NCBI GenBank assembly: GCA_944327295.1
Contig: CALVHF010000001.1
Location: 62,001-126,000 of the forward strand
Reading direction: 5' to 3'
DNA length: 64,000 bases
Origin: an uncultured Desulfovibrio sp.
GTDB lineage: Bacteria; Desulfobacterota; Desulfovibrionia; Desulfovibrionales; Desulfovibrionaceae
Within the stretch, counting starts at the first letter, position 1. Every line of letters starts with the position of its first letter. Position numbers and translations under genes: made by a program. This document shows positions 43,007-51,776 of this stretch, one piece after another. The notes beneath the pieces are model-generated. The model saw only the letters and a program-made list of their open reading frames with translations, ran no database searches and had not been told where the DNA came from.

Positions 43007-43172
43007 TGTCCCGGAGGTGACGTTCCGGGATACTTCCGAACGACACTATTGCCATTCGCAAAGCAAATCCTCCCCAAATATTCCCAATTCCCATATCCCC
43101 CCAAACCATAAGCTTTCTCCTCCTTGTAAGCCTCCATCCCCAAAGCCCGCTTCCCTGTGAAGCGGGCTTTCT
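43007..43172 (+). ncRNA. Candidate sigma54-dependent small RNA (plus strand)
   Basis: About 165 nt. The predicted 5' end opens a stem GTGTCCCGGA / TCCGGGATAC (43007-43034). Then a purine-poor single-stranded part with TCCTCCCC (43068), CTCCTCCTT (43117) and CCTCCATCCCC (43131), complementary to Shine-Dalgarno sequences, ending in an 11-bp terminator stem. No ORF with a start and ribosome site. The layout (sigma54 promoter, 5' stem, antisense-SD part, terminator) resembles Qrr RNAs of Vibrio in logic, not sequence. Confidence 0.65.
43142..43172 (+). terminator. Terminator of the plus-strand small RNA
   Basis: AAAGCCCGCTT pairs perfectly with AAGCGGGCTTT (7-nt loop); TTTCT tail. The group II intron fragment begins four bases after it. 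Confidence 0.8.
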
Positions 43173-43175
43173 GAT

Positions 43176-43513
43176 GTGCGTCCGGCAGCGGGAACCTCTC
43201 GATGAAGGACAAGGGGCTTGTCGCGAGGCAAGTCCTGAAGGAAGCCATGGTAAACCACTGACCTGACGAACAAAACCCCGTATATGAGGCTGGCGTGTCG
43301 GAGAAAAGGGCAATGAGACTCAAAGTCCAAGAGCTGCACTGAAGGCACGCAGGTAGATACGGCGGGTATAAGAGGAAAAGTATTGCGTCTTATCTGGAGA
43401 GGCCTCACAGACGGCAACAATGCTGGAGCAAAACGTGCTGTGAGGAGTCAGCCGAGGGTATAGTAACTCCCTTCGGGAGCTAGGGCCGAACTTCTATAGT
43501 AAACGCAATAAGA
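43176..43513 (+). mobile_element. 5' fragment of a group II intron
   Basis: Begins GTGCG (43176), the 5' boundary motif, and carries sequence I recognise from group II introns: GCGAGGCAAGTCCTG, GGTAAACCACTGACC, then AGAGGAAAAGTATTGCGTCTTAT, GTGAGGAGTCAGCCGAGG and ATAGTAAACGCAATAAG. No reverse transcriptase follows: the similarity stops near 43513. The fragment lies just after a transcription terminator, the target habit of class C introns, though I cannot assign the class. Confidence 0.7.
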
Positions 43514-43731
43514 AACCAAAACGGAGGACTTGGCTCAAGGCCAAAATATCAATCTTCGAGCAAGGGGCAGAAGACTCGCTGATACGCACGTCAGAAAGGC
43601 GCATAGCCTGTTCCCATTCGATGCCAAGTTCTGGCGCATAGATGCCAAAGCATGCTTTCTCGATTTTTGTGTTGACCAGAGATCGATCAAGGGATCGGTC
43701 TGCCGGACAATTGTACAATTTTACAAAATAC
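43514..43731. other. Unassigned stretch before terC
   Basis: 218 bp between the intron fragment and the terC promoter. Frames on both strands are short and unrecognised; may be debris of a mobile element. Contains palindromic ATTGTACAAT (43710-43719). Confidence 0.4.
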
Positions 43732-43761
43732 TTGACTCGTAAAGGGGCTCGCACGTATGCT
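43732..43761 (+). promoter_or_regulatory. Promoter of terC
   Basis: TTGACT (43732-43737), 18-bp spacer, TATGCT (43756-43761). Confidence 0.6.
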
Positions 43762-43998
43762 ACATGCGGCCTGCGCTATCCCTGCCGTTTTGCCCGCATT
43801 GCCGCGCTCAGGGAGGGACAGCGTCATCTTCGTACCCGGCATGGCTCTGCCGTCTCCTGCCGCTTTCCTGCGGCAGAGCCCTGTTCGTCAACAACTGCCT
43901 GTCCCTCGTGCCTTGAGGGGAAACAGGAACCAAAACAACTTCCCTGGTGTCCCTCCTTTTCAAGGAGGACCCCTTCAGGGAAAGGGCCTGTAGCTATC
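43762..43998 (+). promoter_or_regulatory. Structured leader of terC
   Basis: About 230 nt. A 10-bp stem GGCTCTGCCG/CGGCAGAGCC (43843-43880), and near the start codon a hairpin TTCCCTG..CCTCCTT-ttc-AAGGAGG..CAGGGAA (43940-43982) that hides a strong Shine-Dalgarno-like AAGGAGG. The Mn-sensing yybP-ykoY element often precedes TerC genes, but its GGGGAGUAG core is not visible. Confidence 0.45.
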
Positions 43999-45006
43999 AT
44001 GGAACATATCGGCTTTCCAACAGAAACCGTCGTGCTGTTTGTCGTTGTCGTCCTGGCCTCGCTTTTTCTTGATCTGTACGCCCACAAGCGCGACGAGGAC
44101 ATTTCCCTCAAGAGCGCCTGTCTGTGGTCTATTTTCTGGATACTGCTCTCCGTAGGCTTTGGCATCTATCTATATGTGCACCACAGCGCGGAAATGGCCA
44201 GCCTTTTCTTTACCGGCTATGTGCTGGAAAAGGTGCTCTCCGTAGACAACCTCTTTGTCATCATGGCCATTTTCTCCTGGTTCTCCATACCCGGCAAGTA
44301 CAGGCACAGGGTTTTGTACTGGGGCGTGCTCGGTGCCATTGTCTTCAGGGCCATCTTCGTGGCCATAGGCACGGAACTGCTTTCCTTTGGCCCCTACATG
44401 GAAGTGATCTTTGCCGGCATGGTGGGCTACACAGCCTTCATGATGCTCAAGAAGCGTGAGGAAAAGGAAGAGATCAAGGACTATTCCAATCACATTGCCT
44501 TCCGTATGGTGCGCCGGTTCTTCCCTGTGTGGCCTAAGCTCAATGGTCATGACTTCTTCATGCGCCGCTCCGAAGCCGAGGCCCAGTCTGCCCGGGAAGG
44601 CGTGCCTCTGGAAGGTCTTGGGCACAAGTGCGCCTATGTGGCCACGCCGCTCTTCCTCTGCCTGGCTGTCATCGAAGTGAGCGATGTCATGTTCGCCTTT
44701 GACTCCGTGCCTGCGGTCATTGCCGTGAGCCGCGAACCCCTCATCATCTATTCGGCCATGATCTTCGCCATTCTCGGCCTGCGCAGCCTCTACTTTGTCC
44801 TGGAATCCTTAAGCAGCCGCCTTGTCTACCTGGAGACCTCGGTGGTCGTCCTCCTCTTCTTCATCACCGTCAAGCTGCTCCTCTCGGCCTGCAACCATCT
44901 CTTTGGCATCGGCTTCGAGATTTCCCCGCACCTCTCCCTGGTCATCGTGCTCACCGTGCTTGTCATAGGCATTGTGGCCTCCTTTGTGGTGCCCAAAAAG
45001 CAGTAG
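43999..45006 (+). CDS. TerC/Alx family membrane protein
   Basis: 335 residues, about eight to nine helices. TerC signatures: FTGYVLEKVLSVDNLFVIMAIFSWF (Asp/Asn in the first conserved block) and VIEVSDVMFAFDSVPAVIAVSREPLIIYSAMIFAILGLRSLYF. Family members export manganese or other metals (Alx, MeeF/MeeY type). The ATG at 43999 has no adjacent strong ribosome site; the AAGGAGG 30 nt upstream sits in a hairpin, which suggests regulated translation. A second, longer TerC protein is at 51777. Confidence 0.88.
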   Translation: MEHIGFPTETVVLFVVVVLASLFLDLYAHKRDEDISLKSACLWSIFWILLSVGFGIYLYVHHSAEMASLFFTGYVLEKVLSVDNLFVIMAIFSWFSIPGKYRHRVLYWGVLGAIVFRAIFVAIGTELLSFGPYMEVIFAGMVGYTAFMMLKKREEKEEIKDYSNHIAFRMVRRFFPVWPKLNGHDFFMRRSEAEAQSAREGVPLEGLGHKCAYVATPLFLCLAVIEVSDVMFAFDSVPAVIAVSREPLIIYSAMIFAILGLRSLYFVLESLSSRLVYLETSVVVLLFFITVKLLLSACNHLFGIGFEISPHLSLVIVLTVLVIGIVASFVVPKKQ

Positions 45007-45040
45007 TACACGGCTGCAAAAGGTTTTTTATGCCGAAATG

Positions 45041-45095
45041 AAAAAAGGTGTTCTCCCTCTCCTCACAATGCGAGGAGAGGGAGAACACCTTTTTT
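45041..45095. terminator. Bidirectional terminator between terC and tsaB
   Basis: 24-bp perfect inverted repeat with a 7-nt loop, starting AAAAAAGGTG and ending in TTTTTT on both strands; serves the two convergent genes. Confidence 0.92.
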
Positions 45096-45127
45096 GCGTG
45101 CCTGACGACAGACGAAAAAAACGTTCC

Positions 45128-45973
45128 CTAGTCTGAGAGTTCTCTGGACTGATCGGCTGGTGCAAGATGCAGCAGCTGTTCCAGGCGGGCTTCGGACTGT
45201 TCGGGATCCCTGCCCATGCGCATGGAGAGGGAGGGCAGATTGTCCACGGCATCGCAGGGCCGGATGTAGAGCGGCTCCACATCCCTTGGAAAGTAGTCGC
45301 CATGGCGGCCCAGGAGGCGCAGGGCATCTATGGAGGGCCGCACAAGGCTTCTTGTGGCAATGCCCCTGTCCTTCAGGGCTTCCAGAGCCGCACAAAAGCC
45401 TTTCTGGCGCGCCAGGGCCGAGCCTGCCACCAGCACGGGCTCGTTGCTGTCCGCGGCACAGGAGACAAGCTGTTCCAGAACCTGGTCAGGCGAGAGCAGT
45501 TCCACAGGCCGCAGGGCAACGGCCGGAATGACGGGGCCGTAGGAGAGGAAGGGCGTGCAGTGCACAAGATCCCTGCGGGCATGGGTCACAATCCAGATGT
45601 TGCGGCCATAGAGCAGGTGTTCCTGCATGGCTAGGGTTGTGGCCAGGGCCTGCATGTAGTCCAGGGCCGCAAGCTGGGCAGATGTTGTCCTGCGCAGGGC
45701 ACTGGCCGTGGCCAGCACTAGGCGTATGCCCGTAAAGGATCCCGGTCCCCGCACGCAGCCTATGCGCCGCAGTTCGGAAAAATTCTTGCCGGACAGGGCA
45801 AACATCCGCTCAAGACTCGGAGCCAGAAGCTCGGTGGCCCTGTCCTGCAGGGCCCAGACCGTGGAACAGACCAGTTCCTCGTCCTCGGTGAGCACCAGGA
45901 GCAGCTCCCGTTCGCAGGAGCACAAGAGCAGCTCCAGCCCCGTGGAATAGGGCGCAGGCACACGGGCAGCCAT
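45128..45973 (-). CDS. tsaB: tRNA t6A synthesis protein TsaB
   Basis: 281 residues, ASKHA-fold partner of TsaD in making N6-threonylcarbamoyladenosine at A37 of ANN-decoding tRNAs. Typical IGCVRGPGSFTGIRLVLATASALRR at about residues 70-95, preceded by ERMFALSGKNFSELRR. TsaD and TsaE genes are not in the window. It follows rseP by 2 bp and ends the pyrH-to-tsaB block. Confidence 0.88.
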   Translation of the reverse strand: MAARVPAPYSTGLELLLCSCERELLLVLTEDEELVCSTVWALQDRATELLAPSLERMFALSGKNFSELRRIGCVRGPGSFTGIRLVLATASALRRTTSAQLAALDYMQALATTLAMQEHLLYGRNIWIVTHARRDLVHCTPFLSYGPVIPAVALRPVELLSPDQVLEQLVSCAADSNEPVLVAGSALARQKGFCAALEALKDRGIATRSLVRPSIDALRLLGRHGDYFPRDVEPLYIRPCDAVDNLPSLSMRMGRDPEQSEARLEQLLHLAPADQSRELSD

Positions 45974-45975
45974 GG

Positions 45976-47061
45976 TCAGCCCCTGATGAGACGCATGACG
46001 TCATTGAAGGTGGCAAAGATCATGAGTGCAACCAGCAGGGCCACACCGACCCGCATGGAGTAGTCCAGCACCTTCTTGTTGATGGGCCTGCGAAAGATGA
46101 TTTCCCACAGGCAGAAGACCACGGTGCCTCCGTCCAGGACGGGCACGGGCAGGAGGTTCAGAATGCCCAGGTTGATGCTGATGAGGGCGGCAAGCCCCAG
46201 GATGCCGGCCAGGCCGGCATGGGCCTGTTCGCCTATGACCTGGGCTATCATGATGGGACCGCCCACCTGATCGGCCGGGATGACGCGCTCCACAAGCTTC
46301 ACAAAGCCCTGCCAGGTGAGGGAGACCATGGAAACGCACTGATCAAAGCCGGCACGCAGGCTGTCAAGAAATCCCAGTTCCCTGGTCTCTATGGCGCCGG
46401 AAGAACGGATGCCTATGAGCCAGGCTGTTTCCGTCTCTCCAAAGAGGGTCTTGCGCGTGCTGCGCTCCGGCGTCACTTGCACTTCCAGGACGCTTTCCTG
46501 GCCCTGCGCATCCTTGCGGCCGATTTCCATGGTCAGGGTGGCGCCATTGCTCGCAGCAATGGTATCGGACATTTCCTGCCAGGTGGAGATGGGCGTTCCG
46601 TCAATGGACAGGATGAGGTCGCCCTTTTGCAGCCCGGCACGCTGGGCCGGTGTTTCGGACTGCACGTCGCCCACGCTGGGCAGCATGGAGGTCACGCCCC
46701 AGCCAAGGGCCACGATGACACAGAGACTGAGGGCCAAAAGCAGGTTGGCCACAGGGCCTGCCAGCACAACCAGGAGTCTCTGCCAGGCAGGCCTGAGGGA
46801 AAAGCTTTCTTCCCTGGTAAAGCCTTCGGGCAGATCGGCCTCGTCCGTTTCGCCCACCAGGGCCACATAGCCGCCCAGGGGGACCAGGGAGAGGGCGTAT
46901 TCGGTCTTGCCCCGCTTTTTCTTAAGGATCTTGGGGCCAAAGCCCAGGGAAAAGGTCGAGACCCCCATGCCGAAGGCACGGGCCACGGAAAAGTGCCCCA
47001 GTTCATGAAAGAAGATAAGGCCGCCAAAGACAAGCACGACGGCTAGTATGGTCATGAGCAC
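45976..47061 (-). CDS. rseP: Site-2 protease RseP
   Basis: 361-residue intramembrane zinc protease. HExxH in IFFHELGHFSVARAFGMG (residues about 17-34), one PDZ domain (residues about 120-200, LQKGDLILSIDGTPI), second motif NLLPVPVLDGG near 310. It cuts anti-sigma factors or leftover signal peptides in the inner membrane. Overlaps dxr by 10 bases. Confidence 0.93.
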   Translation of the reverse strand: MLMTILAVVLVFGGLIFFHELGHFSVARAFGMGVSTFSLGFGPKILKKKRGKTEYALSLVPLGGYVALVGETDEADLPEGFTREESFSLRPAWQRLLVVLAGPVANLLLALSLCVIVALGWGVTSMLPSVGDVQSETPAQRAGLQKGDLILSIDGTPISTWQEMSDTIAASNGATLTMEIGRKDAQGQESVLEVQVTPERSTRKTLFGETETAWLIGIRSSGAIETRELGFLDSLRAGFDQCVSMVSLTWQGFVKLVERVIPADQVGGPIMIAQVIGEQAHAGLAGILGLAALISINLGILNLLPVPVLDGGTVVFCLWEIIFRRPINKKVLDYSMRVGVALLVALMIFATFNDVMRLIRG

Positions 47062-48395
47062 GAACGGTTTCCTCCGCGAGCTGCATACTCTTTGACAAAT
47101 TCTGCTGTCTGCACGGTCAGGGCATTGATGGAGTCCAGACGCTGCCAGCAGGCCTGCTCCAGTTCCCTGCCGGACAGGGCGAGCATCTGCCCGGACAGGC
47201 AGAAGGGCGTGCTGCCCGTTTCTCCTCCGGCACGCAGCGCACAGAGATGGTGCTCCATGGCCGCGGCAACACTGCGGGTAATGTCGGTAAACGAGCAGCG
47301 CGAGGAAAGGAAGAGCTGTACTGCCGCCTCGTCGGCAGCATTGAGGACAATGCTCATGCCGCTGCGGACCAGCATGGCCTTGCGGGCCAGCTCTATGGCA
47401 GGGAAGACGGCATTGTCCACGTCTTCAAAGGTCAAGGTGCCGGTTTTGGCAAGGGACAGCGGTTCCACGTGCCGGCGCTCCACCCTGGGCCAGAGCAGGC
47501 AGTTGGCAATAGGCAGGCGCATGTCGGGCACGGCCAGCTGGGCCAGCTGGCTGCCGTCCTTGAAGATGGCCAGGGAGTGCACGATGGACTGAGGGTGGAC
47601 AAGCACATGCACCCTGTCGGGTGCAAGTCCGTAGAGCTGGCAGGCCTCGATGAGCTCCAGGGCCTTGTTCATGAGCGTGGCCGAATCGATGGTGATCTTG
47701 GCGCCCATGTTCCAGTTGGGATGTTTGAGCGCCTGGGCCGGCGTCACCGATTCAAGCTCTGCGGCCGTCCTGTGGCGGAAGGGGCCGCCGGAGGCCGTGA
47801 GTATGAGGGCCTCGGCATCGTCCCCGCGGCCGCTCAGGCAGTCGAACAGGGCAAAGTGCTCGGAATCCACGGGCAGTATGGAAGCTCCGGTTCTGGAGCA
47901 GACGTGGCGCAGCAGGTCACCTGCAAGAACCAGGCTCTCCTTGTTGGCGAGACAGATGACCTTGCCGGCCAGAGCTGCGGCCAGAGTGCCGGCAAGTCCT
48001 GCGGAGCCGGCCTGGGCCGAGAGCACGGTATCGGCACTCTCAAGGCTGGCAAGAGCCCGGTACCCTTCGGGACCGGTAAGGATGTTCGGGGTGTAGCCTG
48101 CGGGCAGAAGGCCCTGCAGGGCTTCCCTTGCCTCTTCGTCCAGAACGGCCAGCCAGTCCGGGCGGAACTGATCGGCCTGCTCGGCCAGACGGTTCACGTT
48201 GCGGGCACAGGCAAGCCCCCTGATTGCGAACAGATCGGGGTTGCGTTCGACAACGGACAGGGCGCTGCGGCCTATGCTGCCCGTTGCGCCCAGAAGGACC
48301 AGGGATCTGCGCCGTGTCCGCTGCCAGCGCAGCGAAGGCGGAGCCGTAATGTAGCGTAGGCCCGGTCCGTCACGTCCAGGCCACAGAGAAGCCAT
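47052..48395 (-). CDS. dxr: 1-deoxy-D-xylulose 5-phosphate reductoisomerase
   Basis: 447 residues; second step of the MEP isoprenoid pathway (DXP to MEP with NADPH). N-terminal LLGATGSIGRSALSVVER nucleotide site; ANKESLVLAGDLL and PVDSEHFALFDCL bind metal and substrate; ITIDSATLMNKALELIEA is characteristic. The N-terminus has about 30 extra residues, and GGAGAG lies upstream of the chosen ATG. Isoprenoid supply fits its neighbour uppS. Confidence 0.93.
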   Translation of the reverse strand: MASLWPGRDGPGLRYITAPPSLRWQRTRRRSLVLLGATGSIGRSALSVVERNPDLFAIRGLACARNVNRLAEQADQFRPDWLAVLDEEAREALQGLLPAGYTPNILTGPEGYRALASLESADTVLSAQAGSAGLAGTLAAALAGKVICLANKESLVLAGDLLRHVCSRTGASILPVDSEHFALFDCLSGRGDDAEALILTASGGPFRHRTAAELESVTPAQALKHPNWNMGAKITIDSATLMNKALELIEACQLYGLAPDRVHVLVHPQSIVHSLAIFKDGSQLAQLAVPDMRLPIANCLLWPRVERRHVEPLSLAKTGTLTFEDVDNAVFPAIELARKAMLVRSGMSIVLNAADEAAVQLFLSSRCSFTDITRSVAAAMEHHLCALRAGGETGSTPFCLSGQMLALSGRELEQACWQRLDSINALTVQTAEFVKEYAARGGNRSCS

Positions 48396-48479
48396 GACTC
48401 ACTCTCCAGGGGGTAGTGTTCCCAGGCCCAGGGCCCGGGAAGAAAACAGCAGAAAAGGGATCAGCAGGAGCAGGATCGG

Positions 48480-49283
48480 CTAAAAGAAGAAGAACCACTG
48501 ATCCACAACGGCAAAGACCGGCATGGCAAAGAGCAGGCTGTCCGCACGGTCCAGGATGCCGCCATGACCGGGCAGCAGATGGCCGCTGTCCTTGATCTTG
48601 GCCGAGCGCTTCAGGGCGGATTCGAAGAGATCGCCGAGCTGGGCAAAGGCATTGATGAGAATGGCCAGGGGAATGAAGGCCAGGAAGTTGACCTTGCCCA
48701 GGCAGGCTCCGTAGATGGTGCAAAAGAGGACGCAGCCGATGAGGCTGCCCACGGCGCCTTCAGAGCTCTTGTTGGGGCTCACGCTGGGCCAGAGCTTGTG
48801 CTTGCCGAAGCGCGTGCCCACAAAGTAGGCGCAGGTGTCGGAAATGGAGACTGCGGCAATGATGAAGATGAGCTTGACCGTGGAGAGGTAGGTGGCAGGC
48901 AGAAGCAGCAGAGGAATGTAGGCAAGTCCCGCCATGAAGATGCCGCTCGGCTCAAAGGCCTCTTCCACCACGCGCCAGCGGAAGAGAAAGCTTATGGCTG
49001 CCAGGACAAAGCCTGCGCCAAGGCAGACCAGGGCGTCCTGGGGACGGTTCATCCAGGTGAGGATCAGCATGCCCCATCCAAGAAGGATGCCGCAGCAGCG
49101 GCCGGCTATGCGGCCATTGGGGCCCCAGAACATGGAGAAGAATTCCCACAGGGCAAGGGCGCAGACCAGAAGGATGAGAAAGAGCAGGAAAAGGCCCCTG
49201 AAATAGAGGGCTGCCACAATGACGGCAGCCATGATGAGGCCTGTGCTGATGCGTGTGATATCGACCTTGTGATTGACACTCAT
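48480..49283 (-). CDS. cdsA: Phosphatidate cytidylyltransferase
   Basis: 267 residues from ATG at 49283. Integral membrane protein with about seven helices and the signature SALKRSAKIKDSGHLLPGHGGILDRADS near the C-terminus. Makes CDP-diacylglycerol. Overlaps uppS by 4 bases. Confidence 0.92.
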   Translation of the reverse strand: MSVNHKVDITRISTGLIMAAVIVAALYFRGLFLLFLILLVCALALWEFFSMFWGPNGRIAGRCCGILLGWGMLILTWMNRPQDALVCLGAGFVLAAISFLFRWRVVEEAFEPSGIFMAGLAYIPLLLLPATYLSTVKLIFIIAAVSISDTCAYFVGTRFGKHKLWPSVSPNKSSEGAVGSLIGCVLFCTIYGACLGKVNFLAFIPLAILINAFAQLGDLFESALKRSAKIKDSGHLLPGHGGILDRADSLLFAMPVFAVVDQWFFFF

Positions 49284-50050
49284 TTTTGTTCGCTCCCGCT
49301 GACGGTGCTGTTTCCGGCGTCGATCTGTTCCTGTGTCTTGCCGAAGCGGCGCTGGCGCCTGGCATAGTCCGCAAGGGCCTCTTCCATGCAGGCGGGCGTG
49401 AAGTCGGGCCAGGCCCTGGGCGTGAAATAAAGCTCGGCATAGGCACACTGGAAGAGAAGAAAGTTGCTCAGGCGCTGTTCGCCACTCGTGCGGATAATGA
49501 AATCCGGATCAGGCTGACCTGCGGAATACAGATGGCTGGCAAAGCGCTCTTCCGTGACGTCCTCGGGGCTGAGGCCCTCGGCCAACATGGATCGTGTGGC
49601 ACGGAGGATTTCCTGGCGTGCCCCGTAGTTGAGAGCAAGGTTGAGAGCCATGTCCCTGCCCTGTTCCGTCCGCTTGATGGCCATTTTCAGGGCAGTACGC
49701 ACAGGCAGCGGCAGACCGTCCACATCGCCGAAGACCTTGAGCGCAATGCCTTCGCGCAGCATGCGCGGCAGCTCGGATTTCAGGAAGTCCAGCAGCAGGG
49801 TGAACAGGGCGCTGATTTCCGCCTGTGGCCGGTTCCAGTTTTCGTTGGAAAAGGCATAGAGAGTAAGGTGACGCAGGCCGATTTTGCGGCAGTAGGTCAC
49901 GATTTCCCGTACTGCCAGAGCGCCGGCCCTGTGTCCCTGTGAGCGGCTCAGTCCCTGGGCCTGTGCCCAGCGGCCGTTGCCGTCCATGATGATGGCAACG
50001 TGTCTGGGCAGGCAGGAAGGCGTACCCGCAGAGAGGGGATCTGTGCTCAT
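49280..50050 (-). CDS. uppS: Undecaprenyl diphosphate synthase
   Basis: 256 residues from ATG at 50050. Cis-prenyltransferase: IIMDGNGRWAQAQGL (catalytic Asp), SRSQGHRAGALAVREIV, YAFSNENWNRP, and DPDFIIRTSGEQRLSNFLLFQCAYAELYF near the C-terminus. It supplies the lipid carrier for peptidoglycan and O-antigen. Confidence 0.94.
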   Translation of the reverse strand: MSTDPLSAGTPSCLPRHVAIIMDGNGRWAQAQGLSRSQGHRAGALAVREIVTYCRKIGLRHLTLYAFSNENWNRPQAEISALFTLLLDFLKSELPRMLREGIALKVFGDVDGLPLPVRTALKMAIKRTEQGRDMALNLALNYGARQEILRATRSMLAEGLSPEDVTEERFASHLYSAGQPDPDFIIRTSGEQRLSNFLLFQCAYAELYFTPRAWPDFTPACMEEALADYARRQRRFGKTQEQIDAGNSTVSGSEQK

Positions 50051-50166
50051 TGTCTGAAAATCCTTGCGCAGTGTGGAACAAAACACGGAAAGAAGGAGAA
50101 GGGCGCCTGCAGAGGGCCATCGTGCTCCCACGCTCGGCACGAACAGGCCCGAAGAAAGAAACAAGA

Positions 50167-50194
50167 GCCGCTGTCAGCCGGACGTGACAGCGGC
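50167..50194 (-). terminator. Hairpin between frr and uppS
   Basis: GCCGCTGTCA stem with 8-nt loop; on the minus strand followed by TCTTGTTTC. Weak terminator or partial attenuator in the pyrH-tsaB block. Confidence 0.5.
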
Positions 50195-50240
50195 CGTGTG
50201 CTTCCTGTTACGGAGAAAGGCAGACCTTCCCGAACAGGGG

Positions 50241-50801
50241 TCAGATTTCCAGAATTTCCTTTTCCTTGGCAGAGGTGGTCTTGTCGATGGCGGCAATGCT
50301 CTTGTCCGTCAGCTTCTGCACATCTTCCTCGCTCTTCTTGCGTTCGTCTTCGGAAAGAAGCTTTTCCTTTTCCATCTTCTTGAGCGAGTCATTGGCATCA
50401 CGACGCACGTTGCGCACGGCCACCTTGGCTTCCTCGGCGTACTTGCGGGCCACCTTCACGAGTTCCTTGCGGCGATCTTCGGTCAGGGCCGGGATGACGA
50501 TGCGGATGATCTTGCCGTCATTGATGGGCGTGAGGCCAAGATCGGACTTCAGAATGGCCTTTTCCACAGCGGAAAAGCCGTTCTTGTCCCAAGGCTGAAT
50601 GGTAATGGTGCGGCTGTCGGGCACGGTCACGGAAGCCATCTGGGAAATGGGGGTGGGGGTGCCGTAGTAGTCGGCCTTGATGCCGTCTACCAGGGCAGTG
50701 GTGGCTCTGCCCGTGCGCAGCTTGCCGAAATCCTTTTCCAGAGAAGCCACTGCCTTGGACATGCGTTCTTCGGCATCGAGAAAGAGGGTATCTAGGTCCA
50801 C
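50241..50801 (-). CDS. frr: Ribosome recycling factor
   Basis: 186 residues, normal for [43 protein letters not shown], and [18 protein letters not shown]. Splits post-termination ribosomes with EF-G. Lies downstream of pyrH as in most bacteria; rpsB and tsf are not next to it here. Confidence 0.95.
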   Translation of the reverse strand: MDLDTLFLDAEERMSKAVASLEKDFGKLRTGRATTALVDGIKADYYGTPTPISQMASVTVPDSRTITIQPWDKNGFSAVEKAILKSDLGLTPINDGKIIRIVIPALTEDRRKELVKVARKYAEEAKVAVRNVRRDANDSLKKMEKEKLLSEDERKKSEEDVQKLTDKSIAAIDKTTSAKEKEILEI

Positions 50802-50918
50802 GAAAAAAACTCCTTAGAATCAGGGCAGGCCCCGAAGGCAGAGCGTCTGCCAAGGGGGACCTGCATGGTGCAGTGAAGTTGTGCGGCCGCAGTGAACGGC
50901 TGTCAGGGGGAAGCTGGC

Positions 50919-51632
50919 TTAACCCGTGACAATGGTGCCCACTGATTCGCCTCTGACGGCGCGCAGGATGTCGCCGCCGAGCATGCGGCAGACAATGATG
51001 GGCACATTGTTGTCCCTGAGCAGGGCAAAGGCCGTGGCGTCCATGACACCAATGTGGCGGGTCAGGGTCTCGTCATAGGTGATGGTCGAAAACTTGACGG
51101 CATCCGGGTGCTTGGTCGGATCCTTGTCATAGATGCCGTCCACCTTGGTGGCTTTGACAATGGCATCGCACTGCAGTTCCATGCCGCGCAGGGCAGCCGT
51201 GGTGTCGGTGGTAAAGTAGGGATTGCCTGTTCCTGCCGCGCAGATGACCACGCGGCCCTTTTCCATGTGGCGCAGGGCGCGACGGCGGATGAAGGGTTCG
51301 CAGACCTCGCGCATGGAAATAGCAGAGAGCACGCGGGTGGGATGGCCGAGCTTTTCCAGGTAGTCCTGCACGGCCAGGGCATTGAGCACTGTGGCCAGCA
51401 TGCCCATGTAGTCTGCAGAGGAGCGCTCCATGCCCTCGGCAGAGCCGGAGAGGCCGCGGAAGATATTGCCGCCGCCAATGACCAGGGCCATCTGCACGCC
51501 AAGTTCCAGAACAGATCCGAGTTCCTTGCAGATTTCCTGTACGGTTTCCTGGTGAATGCCAAAGCCCTGCTCGCCGGCAAGGGCTTCACCACTGAGCTTC
51601 ACGAGGACACGATTAAATCTGAGATTTCCCAC
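50919..51632 (-). CDS. pyrH: UMP kinase
   Basis: 237 residues from GTG at 51632 with GGAGG six bases upstream; the ATG further out is rejected. [19 protein letters not shown] at the start, [10 protein letters not shown], and [21 protein letters not shown]. Makes UDP from UMP. First gene of the pyrH-frr-uppS-cdsA-dxr-rseP-tsaB series. Confidence 0.95.
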   Translation of the reverse strand: MGNLRFNRVLVKLSGEALAGEQGFGIHQETVQEICKELGSVLELGVQMALVIGGGNIFRGLSGSAEGMERSSADYMGMLATVLNALAVQDYLEKLGHPTRVLSAISMREVCEPFIRRRALRHMEKGRVVICAAGTGNPYFTTDTTAALRGMELQCDAIVKATKVDGIYDKDPTKHPDAVKFSTITYDETLTRHIGVMDATAFALLRDNNVPIIVCRMLGGDILRAVRGESVGTIVTG

Positions 51633-51702
51633 GATAGCCTCCGATGGAGCAGTTTGGGACAGGCAGACGCTGCCGGGCACGATTGAGTTCCCGGCAATGT
51701 AG

Positions 51703-51740
51703 CAAAAAGCCCTGTCCTGTGAAAGAGGAACATCAGGGAC
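51703..51740 (-). terminator. Probable terminator after the TerC-CorC gene
   Basis: Minus-strand TCCCTG / CAGGGC-type stem with a long loop, followed by TTTTTG. Confidence 0.4.
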
Positions 51741-51776
51741 GGGGGCGGCCCTGAGCCCTGAAGACGGGGACGGGCG

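Noticed and set aside
42850-43323. 157-codon minus-strand frame
   Set aside because: Overlaps the shared promoter region and the small RNA; no domain, no ribosome site.
43494-43754. 86-codon minus-strand frame near the intron fragment
   Set aside because: Possibly mobile-element debris, but no family recognised; not reported as a gene.
43762-43998. yybP-ykoY manganese riboswitch before terC
   Set aside because: The GGGGAGUAG-type core and AGACC loop are not visible; only generic hairpins are.
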